From positions 1-64,000 of the forward strand of contig JAFEMX010000010.1 in the NCBI GenBank assembly GCA_016892645.1: a stretch of 64,000 nucleotides of DNA. Reading direction: 5' to 3'. Source of the DNA: Micrococcaceae bacterium RIT 802. Lineage in GTDB: Bacteria; Actinomycetota; Actinomycetes; Actinomycetales; Micrococcaceae. Under the pieces are notes generated by a model. It was not told the DNA's origin. It saw nothing but the letters and a program-made list of their open reading frames with translations, and made no database searches. Positions 26,380 to 35,354 of the stretch are shown here, one piece after another. How positions within the stretch are numbered: position 1 is the first letter of the stretch; every line of letters starts with the position of its first letter. The position numbers and the translations under genes are program-made.

Positions 26380-26802
26380 TCAGGACTGCAGCGCCGCCCG
26401 GGCGAACTCGCGGCGCAGAACACGGTGCTCTTCCTGGCCCCACACGCGGTCCAGGCCCCGGGAACCCGTACCGTCGTCCCCCCAGGAAGCGCCCAGGGCT
26501 TCGCACGTGGCATAGAGCTGCTCGACGTAGCGGACGAACCGCAGGCCATCGAGCGGGGCGCCATCACGGTTGGCGTAGCCGAGCATTCCCATGCCACGGG
26601 CGATGTCCCCGAGCATGGCTTTCCGCCCTGCGTCGGGTTCCACGACGGTGACGAGTAGATCCAGCATGCCGGCAGCGTATTGGTCGGGCCCCAGCCGTTC
26701 CTTCACTACCCGGTGTGCCAGGCGTTGCCACAGGGCTTCGGGCCGCTCGGCGTCCTGGCGTCCGGCGACGGTGGCGACGAGCTTCTTGCCGGTCCGGCGC
26801 AC
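26380..26802 (-). CDS. Hypothetical protein at the end of the alkylation operon
   Basis: 140 aa, Arg-rich and mostly helical, GTG start 26802, 21 bp after the alkB stop. No known motif seen (landmarks AGRKAMLGDIARGMGMLGYA). Co-directional with sigma-ogt-alkB, so probably co-transcribed. A repair accessory role would be a guess. Confidence 0.6.
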   Translation of the reverse strand: MRRTGKKLVATVAGRQDAERPEALWQRLAHRVVKERLGPDQYAAGMLDLLVTVVEPDAGRKAMLGDIARGMGMLGYANRDGAPLDGLRFVRYVEQLYATCEALGASWGDDGTGSRGLDRVWGQEEHRVLRREFARAALQS

Positions 26803-26823
26803 CAGCCCGACCCCGGGCCCGGG

Positions 26824-27498
26824 CTACGCCAGCCCGGTCTCCCGCAGCGTGATGTTGATGCGCCCGGCCTCCAATCCGCAGCCAGCCGGTGCGGTGCCCG
26901 GGTGGACCTTCGTGACCCCGTGGTAGGCCAGCCGGGATGCACCGCCGAAGACGAACAGGTCGCCCGAGACCAGGTCGATGTCCTCATAGGGTTTGTTGCG
27001 GTTCTCGGTGTTGCCGAAGCGGAACCGGCAGGTGTCCCCGATGGACAGGGAGACGACCGGAGCCCGGGAGCGCTCGTCCCGGTCCTGGTGCATGCCCATG
27101 TGGGCGGCTTCGTCGTAGTAGTTCACCAGAGCGGTGTCCGGCGTGTAGGCCCGACCCGCCGCGGGGTCGCCGGTCGCCTCGGTGACGGCCTTGCGGCCGA
27201 GGCGGACCATCCAGTCCGGGACCTCGAGAACGCGGTTCCCGTTCACGTCGACGGCGGCGCGGGTGTATTCGTAGGGACGCCAGTGCCAGCCCAGGCAGAC
27301 GGTCCGCACGCTCATCTCGTGCCCGCCGATCTTGGCCGAACGCAGCGGCACCGGGCCATGCGCCCACTCGTGGAACCGGTCGACCAGCCAGCGCTGTTGG
27401 GCCAGACCCAGCCAGCCGGGAACCCAGAGCGCCCCGGGCGTCAGCTCGCGGCGCGGCCGGGCCAGCAGGTCATCGCCGAACAGAGCGTCGCCGCTCAT
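26824..27498 (-). CDS. alkB: AlkB-type 2-oxoglutarate/Fe(II) DNA dealkylase
   Basis: 224 aa. Removes methyl groups oxidatively from 1-methyladenine and 3-methylcytosine. Iron ligands His137, Asp139 (MHQDRDE) and His193 (AYHGV); the 2-oxoglutarate-binding Arg pair is Arg213 and Arg219 in GRINITLRET, matching E. coli AlkB. Overlaps ogt by four bases, so the two are co-translated. Confidence 0.95.
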   Translation of the reverse strand: MSGDALFGDDLLARPRRELTPGALWVPGWLGLAQQRWLVDRFHEWAHGPVPLRSAKIGGHEMSVRTVCLGWHWRPYEYTRAAVDVNGNRVLEVPDWMVRLGRKAVTEATGDPAAGRAYTPDTALVNYYDEAAHMGMHQDRDERSRAPVVSLSIGDTCRFRFGNTENRNKPYEDIDLVSGDLFVFGGASRLAYHGVTKVHPGTAPAGCGLEAGRINITLRETGLA

Positions 27499-28106
27499 GC
27501 CGCCTCCTCGAGGTGCAGCAGCGCAGTCTTGGCCTCGAGCCCGCCGATGTAGCCGCCCAGGCCGCCGTCGGAGCGCAGCACCCGGTGACAGGGAATGACG
27601 ACGGGTAGCGGGTTGGTGGCGCAGGCGGTGCCGACCGCGCGGACGGCGTTCGGGTTGCCGACGGAGCCGGCGACCTCCTTGTAGGTGGCGGTGTGGCCGT
27701 AGCCGATCTCCGGCAGGTAGGCCTGTACCGCCCTGCGGAAGCCGGAGGACAGGCTGTGGTCCAGTGGCAGGTCAAAGGCGGTGCGGCGGTGTGCGAAGTA
27801 CTCCCCGAGTTGGCGGACCGCCGCCTCGAGCCGGGCGTCGGCGCGTAAGACCCGAGGGCCGATGCGTGCGGCGAGGGTTTCCAGGACCTGATCGAAGTCT
27901 TCGCGTGCGTAGGCCACCCGGACTAGGCCGCGCTCCGTGGCCGCCAACAGCAGCGGTCCGACGGGGCTGTCGACAGTGCGGTAGGCGACCTCGAGCAATC
28001 CGGCGTCGGCGGCGCGGACTGCCAACGTGGAGCGCAGGGCATCCAGATGGACGGACTCGGCGGCGGTGGTCGGGGCTGCGGTGGTGTTCGGGGTCTCGGT
28101 GTTCAT
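27495..28106 (-). CDS. ogt: Methylated-DNA-[protein]-cysteine S-methyltransferase
   Basis: 203 aa suicide enzyme for O6-methylguanine. The acceptor Cys173 lies in VIPCHRVLRSDGGLGGY; the DNA-binding helix is near GYGHTATYKEVAGSVGNP. A Thr/Ala-rich N-terminal extension of about 40 residues is unusual. Start ATG 28106 overlaps the sigma-factor stop. Confidence 0.95.
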   Translation of the reverse strand: MNTETPNTTAAPTTAAESVHLDALRSTLAVRAADAGLLEVAYRTVDSPVGPLLLAATERGLVRVAYAREDFDQVLETLAARIGPRVLRADARLEAAVRQLGEYFAHRRTAFDLPLDHSLSSGFRRAVQAYLPEIGYGHTATYKEVAGSVGNPNAVRAVGTACATNPLPVVIPCHRVLRSDGGLGGYIGGLEAKTALLHLEEAA

Positions 28107-28606
28107 GGTGTGGGTCCTTCCCAGGGGCTGTCGGTCCCGTAGGTCCGACGCAGGGTCTTGATGCCATCGGCGGCGGCTCGGCGGACGGCGTCGGCGGTGC
28201 CGCCGATCAGCTCGGCCGTCCGGGTGTGCGGCAGGCCGCCGAGGTAGTGGTAGGCGATGGCCAGGCGTTGGCGTTCGGGCAATCCGGCCACGATCATCCA
28301 GAGTTGGGGGTCACCCTCCCCCGGGTTGCCGACGGGTGAAACCTGTTCGGGTAGCTGCTCCGCAGGCACCGCCTGACGAGCGCGGGCGCGGGTGATGTCA
28401 ACGGCCTTGCGGTGGGCGACGGTGACCAGCCAGGCCTGAAGATTGGTGTCCGGGTCGAGCCCAGGCCAGGCCTGCAGGGCGGCCAAGAAGGTCTCGGACC
28501 AGGCGTCGTCGGCGTCGGGGCCGGCACCGAGCACCGCGCGGCAGACGCGCAGCACGGTGGCGCCGTGGCGTTCCACGACCGTTTCGAAGGCTGGGGTGTG
28601 TGTCAT
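28103..28606 (-). CDS. ECF-type RNA polymerase sigma factor of the alkylation operon
   Basis: 167 aa. Sigma region 2 (about 8-75, with DADDAWSETFLAALQAW) and region 4 (about 110-158, LPERQRLAIAYHYLGGLPHTRTAELIG). ATG 28606 is taken; an adjacent TTG is less likely. Four-base overlap with ogt. No anti-sigma gene adjoins it, so control by an alkylation signal or by transcription alone is open. Expected to drive its own operon. Confidence 0.88.
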   Translation of the reverse strand: MTHTPAFETVVERHGATVLRVCRAVLGAGPDADDAWSETFLAALQAWPGLDPDTNLQAWLVTVAHRKAVDITRARARQAVPAEQLPEQVSPVGNPGEGDPQLWMIVAGLPERQRLAIAYHYLGGLPHTRTAELIGGTADAVRRAAADGIKTLRRTYGTDSPWEGPTP

Positions 28607-28706
28607 CAACCTGTAGACGCAGGAGGGAGGGGAAACGTGAGGTCGCCTCCAGCATAATCACCGCTCACCACGCACCGCGCCCCCGGAGCCGGGCGGGGCA
28701 GTCCGT

Positions 28707-30182
28707 TCAGTCGGCCGCGGCGGTCACGATCGGTCGGGTGGCCTGACCGGATCCCGGTGCAAGCTCGGGTCGCCGGTCGGCATGACGGGTGCGGTCCTCG
28801 AAGGCGCGGCCGTGGCGCAGCAGGTCGGCATCGCGATAGTGGTTGGCGGCGAGCTGGAAGCCGACCGGCAGGCCCGAGGTGGTGAACCCTGCGGGCATCG
28901 CGAGCACCGGCAGGCCGGTGGCCGAAAGCAGGCAGGCCGAACGCATCCAGTCCAGGTACGACGTGGATTCGATGCCGTTGATGGCGCCCGGGTAGCGCCG
29001 GGTGGCGTCGAAGGGCAGAACCTGGGCACCGGGGGCCAGGAACAGGTCGTAGCGGGAGAAGTAGGAGCGCACCGTGGCGGCCAGCCGGGTGCGGGCAGCC
29101 GTCGCCTCGATCAGTTCGGCGGCGCCCAGCCCCAGGCCCAGCTCCACGTTCCAGATGACCTCCGGCTTGATGAGGTGCCGGTGTCCCGCGACCAGCGGGC
29201 CGAGGTTGGTGGCGAAGTCGGTGGCGCGGGTGCGTTCGAAGACCAGATCGGCATCGGTGAAATCGATGGTGGCCTCCTCGACGATCGCGCCGGCGTCCTC
29301 GAAGTGGTGCAGTTGCCCGCGCAGGACCTCCAGCACCTCGGCCTCGACCGGGACTCCCAGCCCGAAGTCGGGGCTCCATCCGATCCGCACCCCGCGTAGG
29401 TCACCGGGCTCGCGTCCGTCGAACAACCCGGCGAAGTCCGTGCCGGTCAGCGGTGCAGGGGGCAGGACGCGGTCCGAGGGCCCGGCCACCGCCTCCATGA
29501 ACAAGGCGATATCGGCCACCTCGCGGGCCATCGGGCCCGTCCGGCCGAGCCACGCCCAGTCGTTGGAGGCCGCCGGCATCGGGAGGACGCCGTACGAGGG
29601 GCGGAATCCGACGACGTTGCAGAACGAGGCCGGGATGCGCAGCGACCCACCCATGTCGGAGCCGTCGCCGAGCGGCTGGATGCCCGCCGCGATCGCGGCG
29701 GCGACGCCTCCGGAGGAACCGCCGGCGCTGCGGGTCGGATCGTACGGGTTGGTGGTGGTGCCGAAGACGGGGTTGAACGTGTGGGAGCCGGCGGCGAACT
29801 CGGGCACGTTCGTCTTCCCGGTGCTCACCACGCCGGCGGCCTGGAGCCGGGAGACGATCGGCGCGCTGGCCGCCGGGACATGGTCGGCGAAGACCGGCGA
29901 GCCCTGGGTGCTGCGCATGCCGGCGACGTCGTGCGTATCCTTGTGGGTCATCGGCAGCCCGTGCAGCAGTGGCAGGTCCGCGCCGGAGACGGTGAGCCGA
30001 TCGGCAGCGGCCGCGGCGGCCAGGGCCGCCTCCGCATCGAGAGTCACCACGGCGTTGATCGCGGGGTTCACCGCGGCGATGCGCTTCAGGTGGGACTCGG
30101 TCGCCTCCCGTGAGGAGATCTCACGACGGCGGATCGCTCCCGTCAATGCGGTGGCCGAGCACTGCTGGATGTCGTCGTTCAT
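28707..30182 (-). CDS. Amidase (amidase-signature family)
   Basis: 491 aa amidase-signature hydrolase. Catalytic Lys81 (MTHKD), the GGSSGG loop at 154-159 with cis-Ser, and nucleophile Ser180 in SDMGGSLRIPA. ATG 30182 follows gagggaga. Cytoplasmic; no signal peptide. Substrate amide unknown. Not GatA: no gatB/C nearby. Confidence 0.9.
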   Translation of the reverse strand: MNDDIQQCSATALTGAIRRREISSREATESHLKRIAAVNPAINAVVTLDAEAALAAAAAADRLTVSGADLPLLHGLPMTHKDTHDVAGMRSTQGSPVFADHVPAASAPIVSRLQAAGVVSTGKTNVPEFAAGSHTFNPVFGTTTNPYDPTRSAGGSSGGVAAAIAAGIQPLGDGSDMGGSLRIPASFCNVVGFRPSYGVLPMPAASNDWAWLGRTGPMAREVADIALFMEAVAGPSDRVLPPAPLTGTDFAGLFDGREPGDLRGVRIGWSPDFGLGVPVEAEVLEVLRGQLHHFEDAGAIVEEATIDFTDADLVFERTRATDFATNLGPLVAGHRHLIKPEVIWNVELGLGLGAAELIEATAARTRLAATVRSYFSRYDLFLAPGAQVLPFDATRRYPGAINGIESTSYLDWMRSACLLSATGLPVLAMPAGFTTSGLPVGFQLAANHYRDADLLRHGRAFEDRTRHADRRPELAPGSGQATRPIVTAAAD

Positions 30183-30292
30183 GCAGGTCTCCCTCGTCAT
30201 CGCACCACCGCCAAGTGCTGGTGGCCGTGCGCCCCAGTCTGCCGGTGTCGGGCGCGATGCGGAACTGCGTGACATCGGCACCCCGGCAGATG

Positions 30293-31051
30293 TCAGCGGC
30301 TCATGGTGGTTGCCTCGTCACTGGGAAGGTCCCCGGTCGTGGCCAGTCGCTCGGCCACGCGGACGAGCTTCGTGTTCGTGCGGGAACTGGCCTGTGCCAG
30401 CAGCAGGAAGGCGTGCGCCGCCGTGATCTTATAGCGCTCCATGAGGATGCCCTTGGCCTGCCCGATCACGTCCCGTGTCGCGGCGGCGTCACGAAGCTGA
30501 TCGGCATGTTGCGTACCGGCGAGGACGACGGCGGCGTGCGCGGCCACGAGCGAGGCGATCTCCTCGGACTCCTCGTCGAAGGCGTCGATGTCCCGGCTGA
30601 AGAGATTCAGCGCGCCCAGTTTCTCACCTTCAACGAAGAGGCGGATCGACAACATGCTGGCAGCCCCCAAGGCTTTCGCTTCGGCCGCGAATCGGGGCCA
30701 GCGGCGCTCCGCCTCCATGTCCGGGACGCGGACCACCGTGTGTTCATGCACGGCATCCAGACACGGCCCCTCCCCAAACCGCTCCTGGAGCGCATCCAGG
30801 TCCCGAGACAGGGTCCCCGAGGGGGCACGGGCGACGACCTTCTTGCGTGCGAGCACGAGGCTGATCGACGCTTCCTGGACGCCGGGGATCATCTCGACGG
30901 CCGCACGGACCATGCGCAACAGGATCGCTGCTTCGTCGCGTTCCTGTTGGAGCTCACGGGCGAGTTCGCCCAGGCGTTCGGCGAGGTCAACGTGCTCCAT
31001 GCCACCATCGTCATCTGCGCCGGGGTCCCTGCCCGTGCGAATTTCAGCCAT
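30293..31051 (-). CDS. GAF-ANTAR regulator, second copy
   Basis: 252 aa. GAF domain (about 35-170: GEGPCLDAVHEHTVVRVPD) and C-terminal ANTAR (about 185-245: RDVIGQAKGILMERYKITAAHAF). ATG 31051; a TTG 15 bases upstream is possible. A putative RNA antiterminator sensing a small signal. It lies 110 bp upstream of the amidase in the same direction, so the amidase might be its target, though no paired hairpins were found there by eye. Confidence 0.85.
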   Translation of the reverse strand: MAEIRTGRDPGADDDGGMEHVDLAERLGELARELQQERDEAAILLRMVRAAVEMIPGVQEASISLVLARKKVVARAPSGTLSRDLDALQERFGEGPCLDAVHEHTVVRVPDMEAERRWPRFAAEAKALGAASMLSIRLFVEGEKLGALNLFSRDIDAFDEESEEIASLVAAHAAVVLAGTQHADQLRDAAATRDVIGQAKGILMERYKITAAHAFLLLAQASSRTNTKLVRVAERLATTGDLPSDEATTMSR

Positions 31052-31252
31052 GCCACATTCTGACAATCAAACGATGATTCCGCCAAGCAGATCCCCGGGG
31101 CCACATCAAGAGCTGATCCTCGGGGCCATGCTGCCCCATTCCCTTGACGTAGGGAGCCGATACCGGAGGTAATAGAAGGACGATCCGAACCAGATTCGGT
31201 ACGAAGTGAACAGCTTCGCCCGCAGCATCGACAACGCCCTAGGCGCCGCCCC

Positions 31253-31474
31253 ATGTCTCCCCAGCACCCCTACAGAAATGACCTCGCCGACCGCTTAAGA
31301 GCCGGTCTACAGTCGGGCCATGTCAGTCTCCAAGATGTATGGATCGCCTGCCTCGGACGCGGTGGTGATGCCGACGCGATCACCCTCGACGCCTATATCC
31401 ACGGTCTCGGCACCCTGTCCGTGCTCGACAACCTGGTCCTCGAATGCGCCTGCCGGGAGACCCTGGACGTCTGA
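31253..31474 (+). CDS. Small conserved-looking protein
   Basis: 73 aa, no ribosome site before ATG 31253. The composition is normal for a folded protein (LDAYIHGLGTLSVLDNLVLE) and I recall similar short ANTAR-neighbour proteins in Arthrobacter, but the family is unnamed. Opposite in direction to its flanking genes. Function unknown. Confidence 0.45.
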   Translation: MSPQHPYRNDLADRLRAGLQSGHVSLQDVWIACLGRGGDADAITLDAYIHGLGTLSVLDNLVLECACRETLDV

Positions 31475-31570
31475 GGCCGGAGACCGGTGCTCCGGCGTCG
31501 TCCCTCCGGCCCTTCGCGCGTCCGGGGCCCGCGCGTTTCGCCACCGCGCGGACCCCGGAGGAGCTCGTGG

Positions 31571-32089
31571 CTAGACCGAACCGGCCGAACTGGCCGAGGC
31601 GGCCGGGGCGCCCAGGATCGCGTCGATCTGGCCCATGGCCAGCGCCATGCCTTCCTCCATGCCCATCTTGACCATTTCCTCGAGCTGTTCCAGGCTCTCG
31701 AACGTGGTCACGGTCGTCATGCGGGTCCGTCCGCCGAGGTCCTCGAGTGTGACGGTGCACGTGGCCGTGCCGAGCCAGCCGCTGGGCTCGCCGTCGTCCC
31801 CGGAGAAGCCGTCCTCGAAGACGATGCGGCTCGGTGCATCGACTTCCACGATTTTCCACCATCCCCGGGACTTGTCGCCGTCCGGGCCGGTCATGTAGTA
31901 GCGGGAGTCGCCCCCGGGGACGAAGTCGTGTTTCACGAACGTCGCCGGGTAGGTGGGCGGGCCCCACCAGCGCTCGAGCAGGCGCGGATCCTCCCAGATC
32001 TGCCAGACCCGCTCGACGACGGCGTCGAACTCGGCGACGAAGGCCAGGGTCAGGTTCTCGCGGTCCGCCTGATGGCTGATGACGGTCAT
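31571..32089 (-). CDS. SRPBCC/AHSA1-type protein paired with ArsR-1
   Basis: 172 aa START-like hydrophobic-pocket fold: FDAVVERVWQIWEDPRLLERWW, then GMEEGMALAMGQIDAIL at the end. ATG 32089 lies four bases after the arsR-1 stop, with its aaggag inside arsR-1, so they are one operon. Family members are linked to stress or aromatic-ligand binding; the ligand here is unknown. Confidence 0.88.
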   Translation of the reverse strand: MTVISHQADRENLTLAFVAEFDAVVERVWQIWEDPRLLERWWGPPTYPATFVKHDFVPGGDSRYYMTGPDGDKSRGWWKIVEVDAPSRIVFEDGFSGDDGEPSGWLGTATCTVTLEDLGGRTRMTTVTTFESLEQLEEMVKMGMEEGMALAMGQIDAILGAPAASASSAGSV

Positions 32090-32093
32090 GGTG

Positions 32094-32420
32094 CTACTCC
32101 TTCGGTGATTCGGAGAGGATGTCCCCGATGCGGTCGGCGCGTTGGCGCCAGATGTCCCCGTAGGCATCGAGCAGGCGGGCGGCCCGTCGCAACGCCTCGG
32201 GATTGCCGTGCACGATCTGCTCCCTTCCGCGTCGCTCCTTGCCCACGAGCGACGCCCGCTCAAGCACCGCGATGTGCTTTTGCACCGCCGCGAAGCTCAT
32301 CTGGTAGTTCCCCGCCAGGGTGCTCACTGACTGCTCGGTCCGCATCACCTGCCGGATGATGTCGCGCCGGGTCGCATCCGCCAGGGCCTGGAAGATGCGG
32401 TCGATCTCGGCATCGCTCAT
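32094..32420 (-). CDS. ArsR-family repressor 1
   Basis: 108 aa winged helix (IFQALADATRRDIIRQVM; recognition helix MSFAAVQKHIAVLE). No metal-binding ELCVCDL motif, so it belongs to the non-metal ArsR class that accompanies SRPBCC proteins. ATG 32420 is preferred; ATG 32435 lies inside the operator. Confidence 0.88.
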   Translation of the reverse strand: MSDAEIDRIFQALADATRRDIIRQVMRTEQSVSTLAGNYQMSFAAVQKHIAVLERASLVGKERRGREQIVHGNPEALRRAARLLDAYGDIWRQRADRIGDILSESPKE

Positions 32421-32426
32421 CTCATG

Positions 32427-32444
32427 TACAACCATTTGGTTGTA
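32427..32444. promoter_or_regulatory. Operator of ArsR-1
   Basis: Perfect inverted repeat tacaacca-tt-tggttgta, seven bases upstream of ATG 32420. Its half site resembles that of the ArsR-2 operator at 32536 (caacc/ggttg shared), suggesting that the two paralogous repressors may cross-bind. Confidence 0.7.
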
Positions 32445-32502
32445 GGTTAGCTGGCACGACGGCGGCGCGCAAGACGTGCGCCGGACTTCTTTTCGACACC
32501 CC

Positions 32503-32531
32503 TTGACGAACCGGGAACCGAGTCCTATTTT
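32503..32531 (+). promoter_or_regulatory. Promoter of arsR-2/SRPBCC-2
   Basis: ttgacg (32503-32508), 17-bp spacer, tatttt (32526-32531). Good sigma-A-like match; transcription would start at about 32537, within the operator. Confidence 0.65.
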
Positions 32532-32535
32532 TGTA

Positions 32536-32553
32536 ATCAACCTATCGGTTGAT
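32536..32553. promoter_or_regulatory. Operator of ArsR-2
   Basis: Perfect inverted repeat atcaacc-tatc-ggttgat overlapping the predicted transcription start, so bound repressor would block initiation. Confidence 0.7.
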
Positions 32554-32570
32554 AAAGAAAGACGTTGATC

Positions 32571-32939
32571 ATGGCCCTGGACGAGAACACCGACGCATCG
32601 CTCGACCGGGCTTTCCTGGCCCTGGCCGACCCGGTGCGCCGCGCGATCGTCGCCCGGCTGAGCCGGGGTCCGGCCACGGTCAACGATTTGGCGGAACCCT
32701 TCGCGATCTCCAAACAGGCGGTCTCGAAGCACATCCAGGTCCTCGAACAGGCGCAGCTCGTCACGCGATCACGCGATGCCCAGCGCCGGCCCGTCCACCT
32801 GAACCCCGCACGCCTGGAGGCACTCACCGCATGGATCGACCGCTACCGGCTGGTCCGCGAAGAGCAGTTCCGCGCCCTCGACGACGTGCTGAGCGAACAG
32901 ACCGCCGCCGGCGGCCGCAACCCCCAGGAAGCATCATGA
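32571..32939 (+). CDS. ArsR-family repressor 2
   Basis: 122 aa winged helix (FLALADPVRRAIVARLSRG; recognition helix ISKQAVSKHIQVLE). No metal-site cysteines. ATG 32571; an upstream TTG is less likely. Divergent from arsR-1 and overlapping SRPBCC-2 (ATGA). Confidence 0.88.
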   Translation: MALDENTDASLDRAFLALADPVRRAIVARLSRGPATVNDLAEPFAISKQAVSKHIQVLEQAQLVTRSRDAQRRPVHLNPARLEALTAWIDRYRLVREEQFRALDDVLSEQTAAGGRNPQEAS

Positions 32940-33421
32940 GCAACGACCTGCACCTGTCCATCCCCGACAACGCCCCCTACATCGACTCCACCCGCGAGTT
33001 CGACTTCCCCGTCGCCGACGTCTTCCGCGCCCACACCGACCCGGCCCTGGTCGCCCGGTGGCTCGGCCCACGCCGGCTGAAAATGGACATCGACCACTAC
33101 GACGCCCGTACCGGGGGCACCTACCGGTACCTGCACACCGGACCCGACGGCGATGCGTACGGCTTCAGCGGGGCCTTCCACACCGTGCGCGAGAACGAAC
33201 TGATCATCCAGACCTTCGAGTACGACGGCTTCCCCGACGTCGTGAGCCTGGAGTTCGCGCGCTTCGAGGACCTCGGCGACGGTCGCACCCGCCTGGTCGG
33301 CCATTCGGTCTACCCCAGCCAGGAGGCCCGCGACGGCATGGCCTCCTCCGGCATGGAGGAGGGCATGCAGCAGGGCTACGAGCGGCTCGAGGAACTGCTC
33401 GCCGGCCGGACCGAGGACTGA
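32936..33421 (+). CDS. SRPBCC/AHSA1-type protein paired with ArsR-2
   Basis: 161 aa, same fold as the gene at 31571-32089: FDFPVADVFRAHTDPALVARW at the start, GMEEGMQQGYERLEELL at the end. The two ArsR-SRPBCC pairs are divergent paralogous modules. Ligand unknown. Confidence 0.88.
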   Translation: MSNDLHLSIPDNAPYIDSTREFDFPVADVFRAHTDPALVARWLGPRRLKMDIDHYDARTGGTYRYLHTGPDGDAYGFSGAFHTVRENELIIQTFEYDGFPDVVSLEFARFEDLGDGRTRLVGHSVYPSQEARDGMASSGMEEGMQQGYERLEELLAGRTED

Positions 33422-33456
33422 GCACGACGACGGTGCCCGGCTTCCGGACACGAAGG

Positions 33457-33496
33457 AGCCCCTGGCCCCCTCCCGCATCCGGGAGGGACCAAGGGC
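33457..33496. terminator. Bidirectional hairpin between convergent genes
   Basis: Long near-perfect stem: agcccctggccccctcccg (33457-33475) against cgggagggaccaagggct (33479-33496), with a short cat/catc loop. Lies between the stops of SRPBCC-2 and the exported hydrolase. No T-run. Confidence 0.65.
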
Positions 33497-33512
33497 TCGT
33501 CGATGGGTGGTG

Positions 33513-35354
33513 TCAGGACCGCGGGACGGCGCCCGGAATCGGTGGAACCACCGGAGGCAGGTGGCTCTCCGGCGCCTGGCGGAGCTTGTTCTGACCCTGC
33601 TGGTCCAGCGGTTCCGTGAACGGCTGCACGTCGCCCTCGCAGACCGTTCCCTTCGCGGGCAGCTTCCCTGTCAATAGGTACGCGTCCACGGCCCCGGTCG
33701 CGCACTTCGAGGTGCCGTAGGCGGTGTGGCCCCAGTTGGTGCTCGAGAGCAGCCGGCTGTTGGGCAGCAGCGATGCGGCCTTGACGGCGCCGTCGTAGTT
33801 GGTCGCCGGGTCCCAATAATTGCCCACGACCAGGATCGGGTTGGCCGTGGCATGGTCGAAGGTGCCGCGGTAGGAGTCTTCATCCTGGGAGGTCCACGTC
33901 GAGCTGGCGCACGGCGCGGACGACCAGGTCCACATCGGACCGAAGTCCGGCGCCAGGATCTGCGCGTAGTCGGCGTAGGTCGACCAGTTCTTGGCGCGGG
34001 ACGGGTTGGTCCCGTCGGTGCACAGCACCGATTGGAAGGCCTCGGCCGCGTTGTTGTACGGGAAGCCCCAGCCGGCGCTTGCCCCCATGCGCTGCTTCTC
34101 GTCGGCGTTCGACTTCGCCGCCTGCTTCTCCGAGCTGATGCGTGCTGCCAGGTCGGAGCGGGCCTCGGCCTGGCGCTGGGCCAGCTTGCTGCCCTTCGCC
34201 CCGGGCTGGGCCATGAGCGCGGAGACCTCCGCAAGGATGGAGTCCACTGCGGTACCGGCGTCCGGGGAGTACAGGCTGCTGAGCAGGATCGAGGTCAACA
34301 TGGCGTAGCTGATCTCGACGGGTTCGCCGCCGGTCTCCTCGCCGCTGATGACCAACGGCTTCTTCTTCAGCGAGGCGACGATGTCCGCATAGATCTTCAC
34401 GGGGTCACCGTCGGCGGCCAGCTGGCAGTACTCCTTGCCGGCTGACTTGCAGCGCTTGAGGATTTCGTTCAGCGCCTTGGCGGCTCCCTGTCCGGATTTG
34501 ATCCGCTGGGTCTGGGGCAGGGACTTGTTGTACTTCGTGCCGGCCCAGCCCTGAGGATCCAGCACCCCGTCGATGACGACGGCGCGCACCCGGTCCGGGA
34601 ACATGTTCGCGTAGACGTTGCCCAGGTACGTGCCGTAGGAGAAGCCCAGATACGTCAGTTGCTTGTCGCCGACCATGCGGCGCAACACGTCCATGTCGCG
34701 GGCGACTTCGGCGGTGGACATGGAGCCCGACATCGGATTGCCCGTCGTCGCACACGCTTTGCCGAAGGCCTCCGAGGACTTCACGTAGGCCTTCGTTTCG
34801 GTCTTGGTGAAGGGGAAGGGGACGGCGAAGCCGGCCAGGTCCTTGGCCTGGTCCCCCATGTTCTTCCAGCAGGCGACCCCATCGCTGAAGTTGGTGCCGC
34901 GGGGGTCCATGCCGACGACGTCGAACCGCTCGCGCACCTGGGGGCTGACGAACTGGTCGGCGGCTGCGGCCATCTGGACGCCGGAGCCCCCGGGGCCGCC
35001 GGGGTTGACGAAGAGGGTGCCGAGCTTCTTCTTCGACGTATCGGTCGCCTTCAGGCGCAGGACCGCAACGTTCGTCTTCTTGCCCTCCGGCTGGTCGTAG
35101 TCCAGCGGGAGGGGGACGCTGGCGCAATCGGCGCCGGGCGCGAGGTCGGCGCAATCGAACCAGTCGGCCTTCGGGGTGGCGACGCGATCGACCTTCGTGG
35201 TCTCCGACGTCGTTGACGGAGCCTGCGGAAGCGTGACCGCTGAAGAGGCCGTAGTCGGTGCCGTGGGCGTTGCGGCGCCCGCGGCGGCCGGGGCGATGAG
35301 CAGGCTGGCGGCTCCGAGGAAGGCGGCGGGGCCGGTCCAGCGACGGGCCGTCAC
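33513..35354 (-). CDS. Exported alpha/beta hydrolase, TAP/SlpD-like peptidase
   Basis: 613 aa. An N-terminal signal sequence (about 1-28, hydrophobic FLGAASLLIAPAAAGA, then a Thr/Ser-rich linker) targets it outside. Nucleophile Ser in LGFSYGTYLGN; oxyanion region VNPGGPGGSG; C-terminal TAP-like domain with the His in STNWGHTAYG. Related to tripeptidyl aminopeptidases. The GTG start 35354 has a poor ribosome site, so the exact start is uncertain. Confidence 0.85.
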   Translation of the reverse strand: MTARRWTGPAAFLGAASLLIAPAAAGAATPTAPTTASSAVTLPQAPSTTSETTKVDRVATPKADWFDCADLAPGADCASVPLPLDYDQPEGKKTNVAVLRLKATDTSKKKLGTLFVNPGGPGGSGVQMAAAADQFVSPQVRERFDVVGMDPRGTNFSDGVACWKNMGDQAKDLAGFAVPFPFTKTETKAYVKSSEAFGKACATTGNPMSGSMSTAEVARDMDVLRRMVGDKQLTYLGFSYGTYLGNVYANMFPDRVRAVVIDGVLDPQGWAGTKYNKSLPQTQRIKSGQGAAKALNEILKRCKSAGKEYCQLAADGDPVKIYADIVASLKKKPLVISGEETGGEPVEISYAMLTSILLSSLYSPDAGTAVDSILAEVSALMAQPGAKGSKLAQRQAEARSDLAARISSEKQAAKSNADEKQRMGASAGWGFPYNNAAEAFQSVLCTDGTNPSRAKNWSTYADYAQILAPDFGPMWTWSSAPCASSTWTSQDEDSYRGTFDHATANPILVVGNYWDPATNYDGAVKAASLLPNSRLLSSTNWGHTAYGTSKCATGAVDAYLLTGKLPAKGTVCEGDVQPFTEPLDQQGQNKLRQAPESHLPPVVPPIPGAVPRS

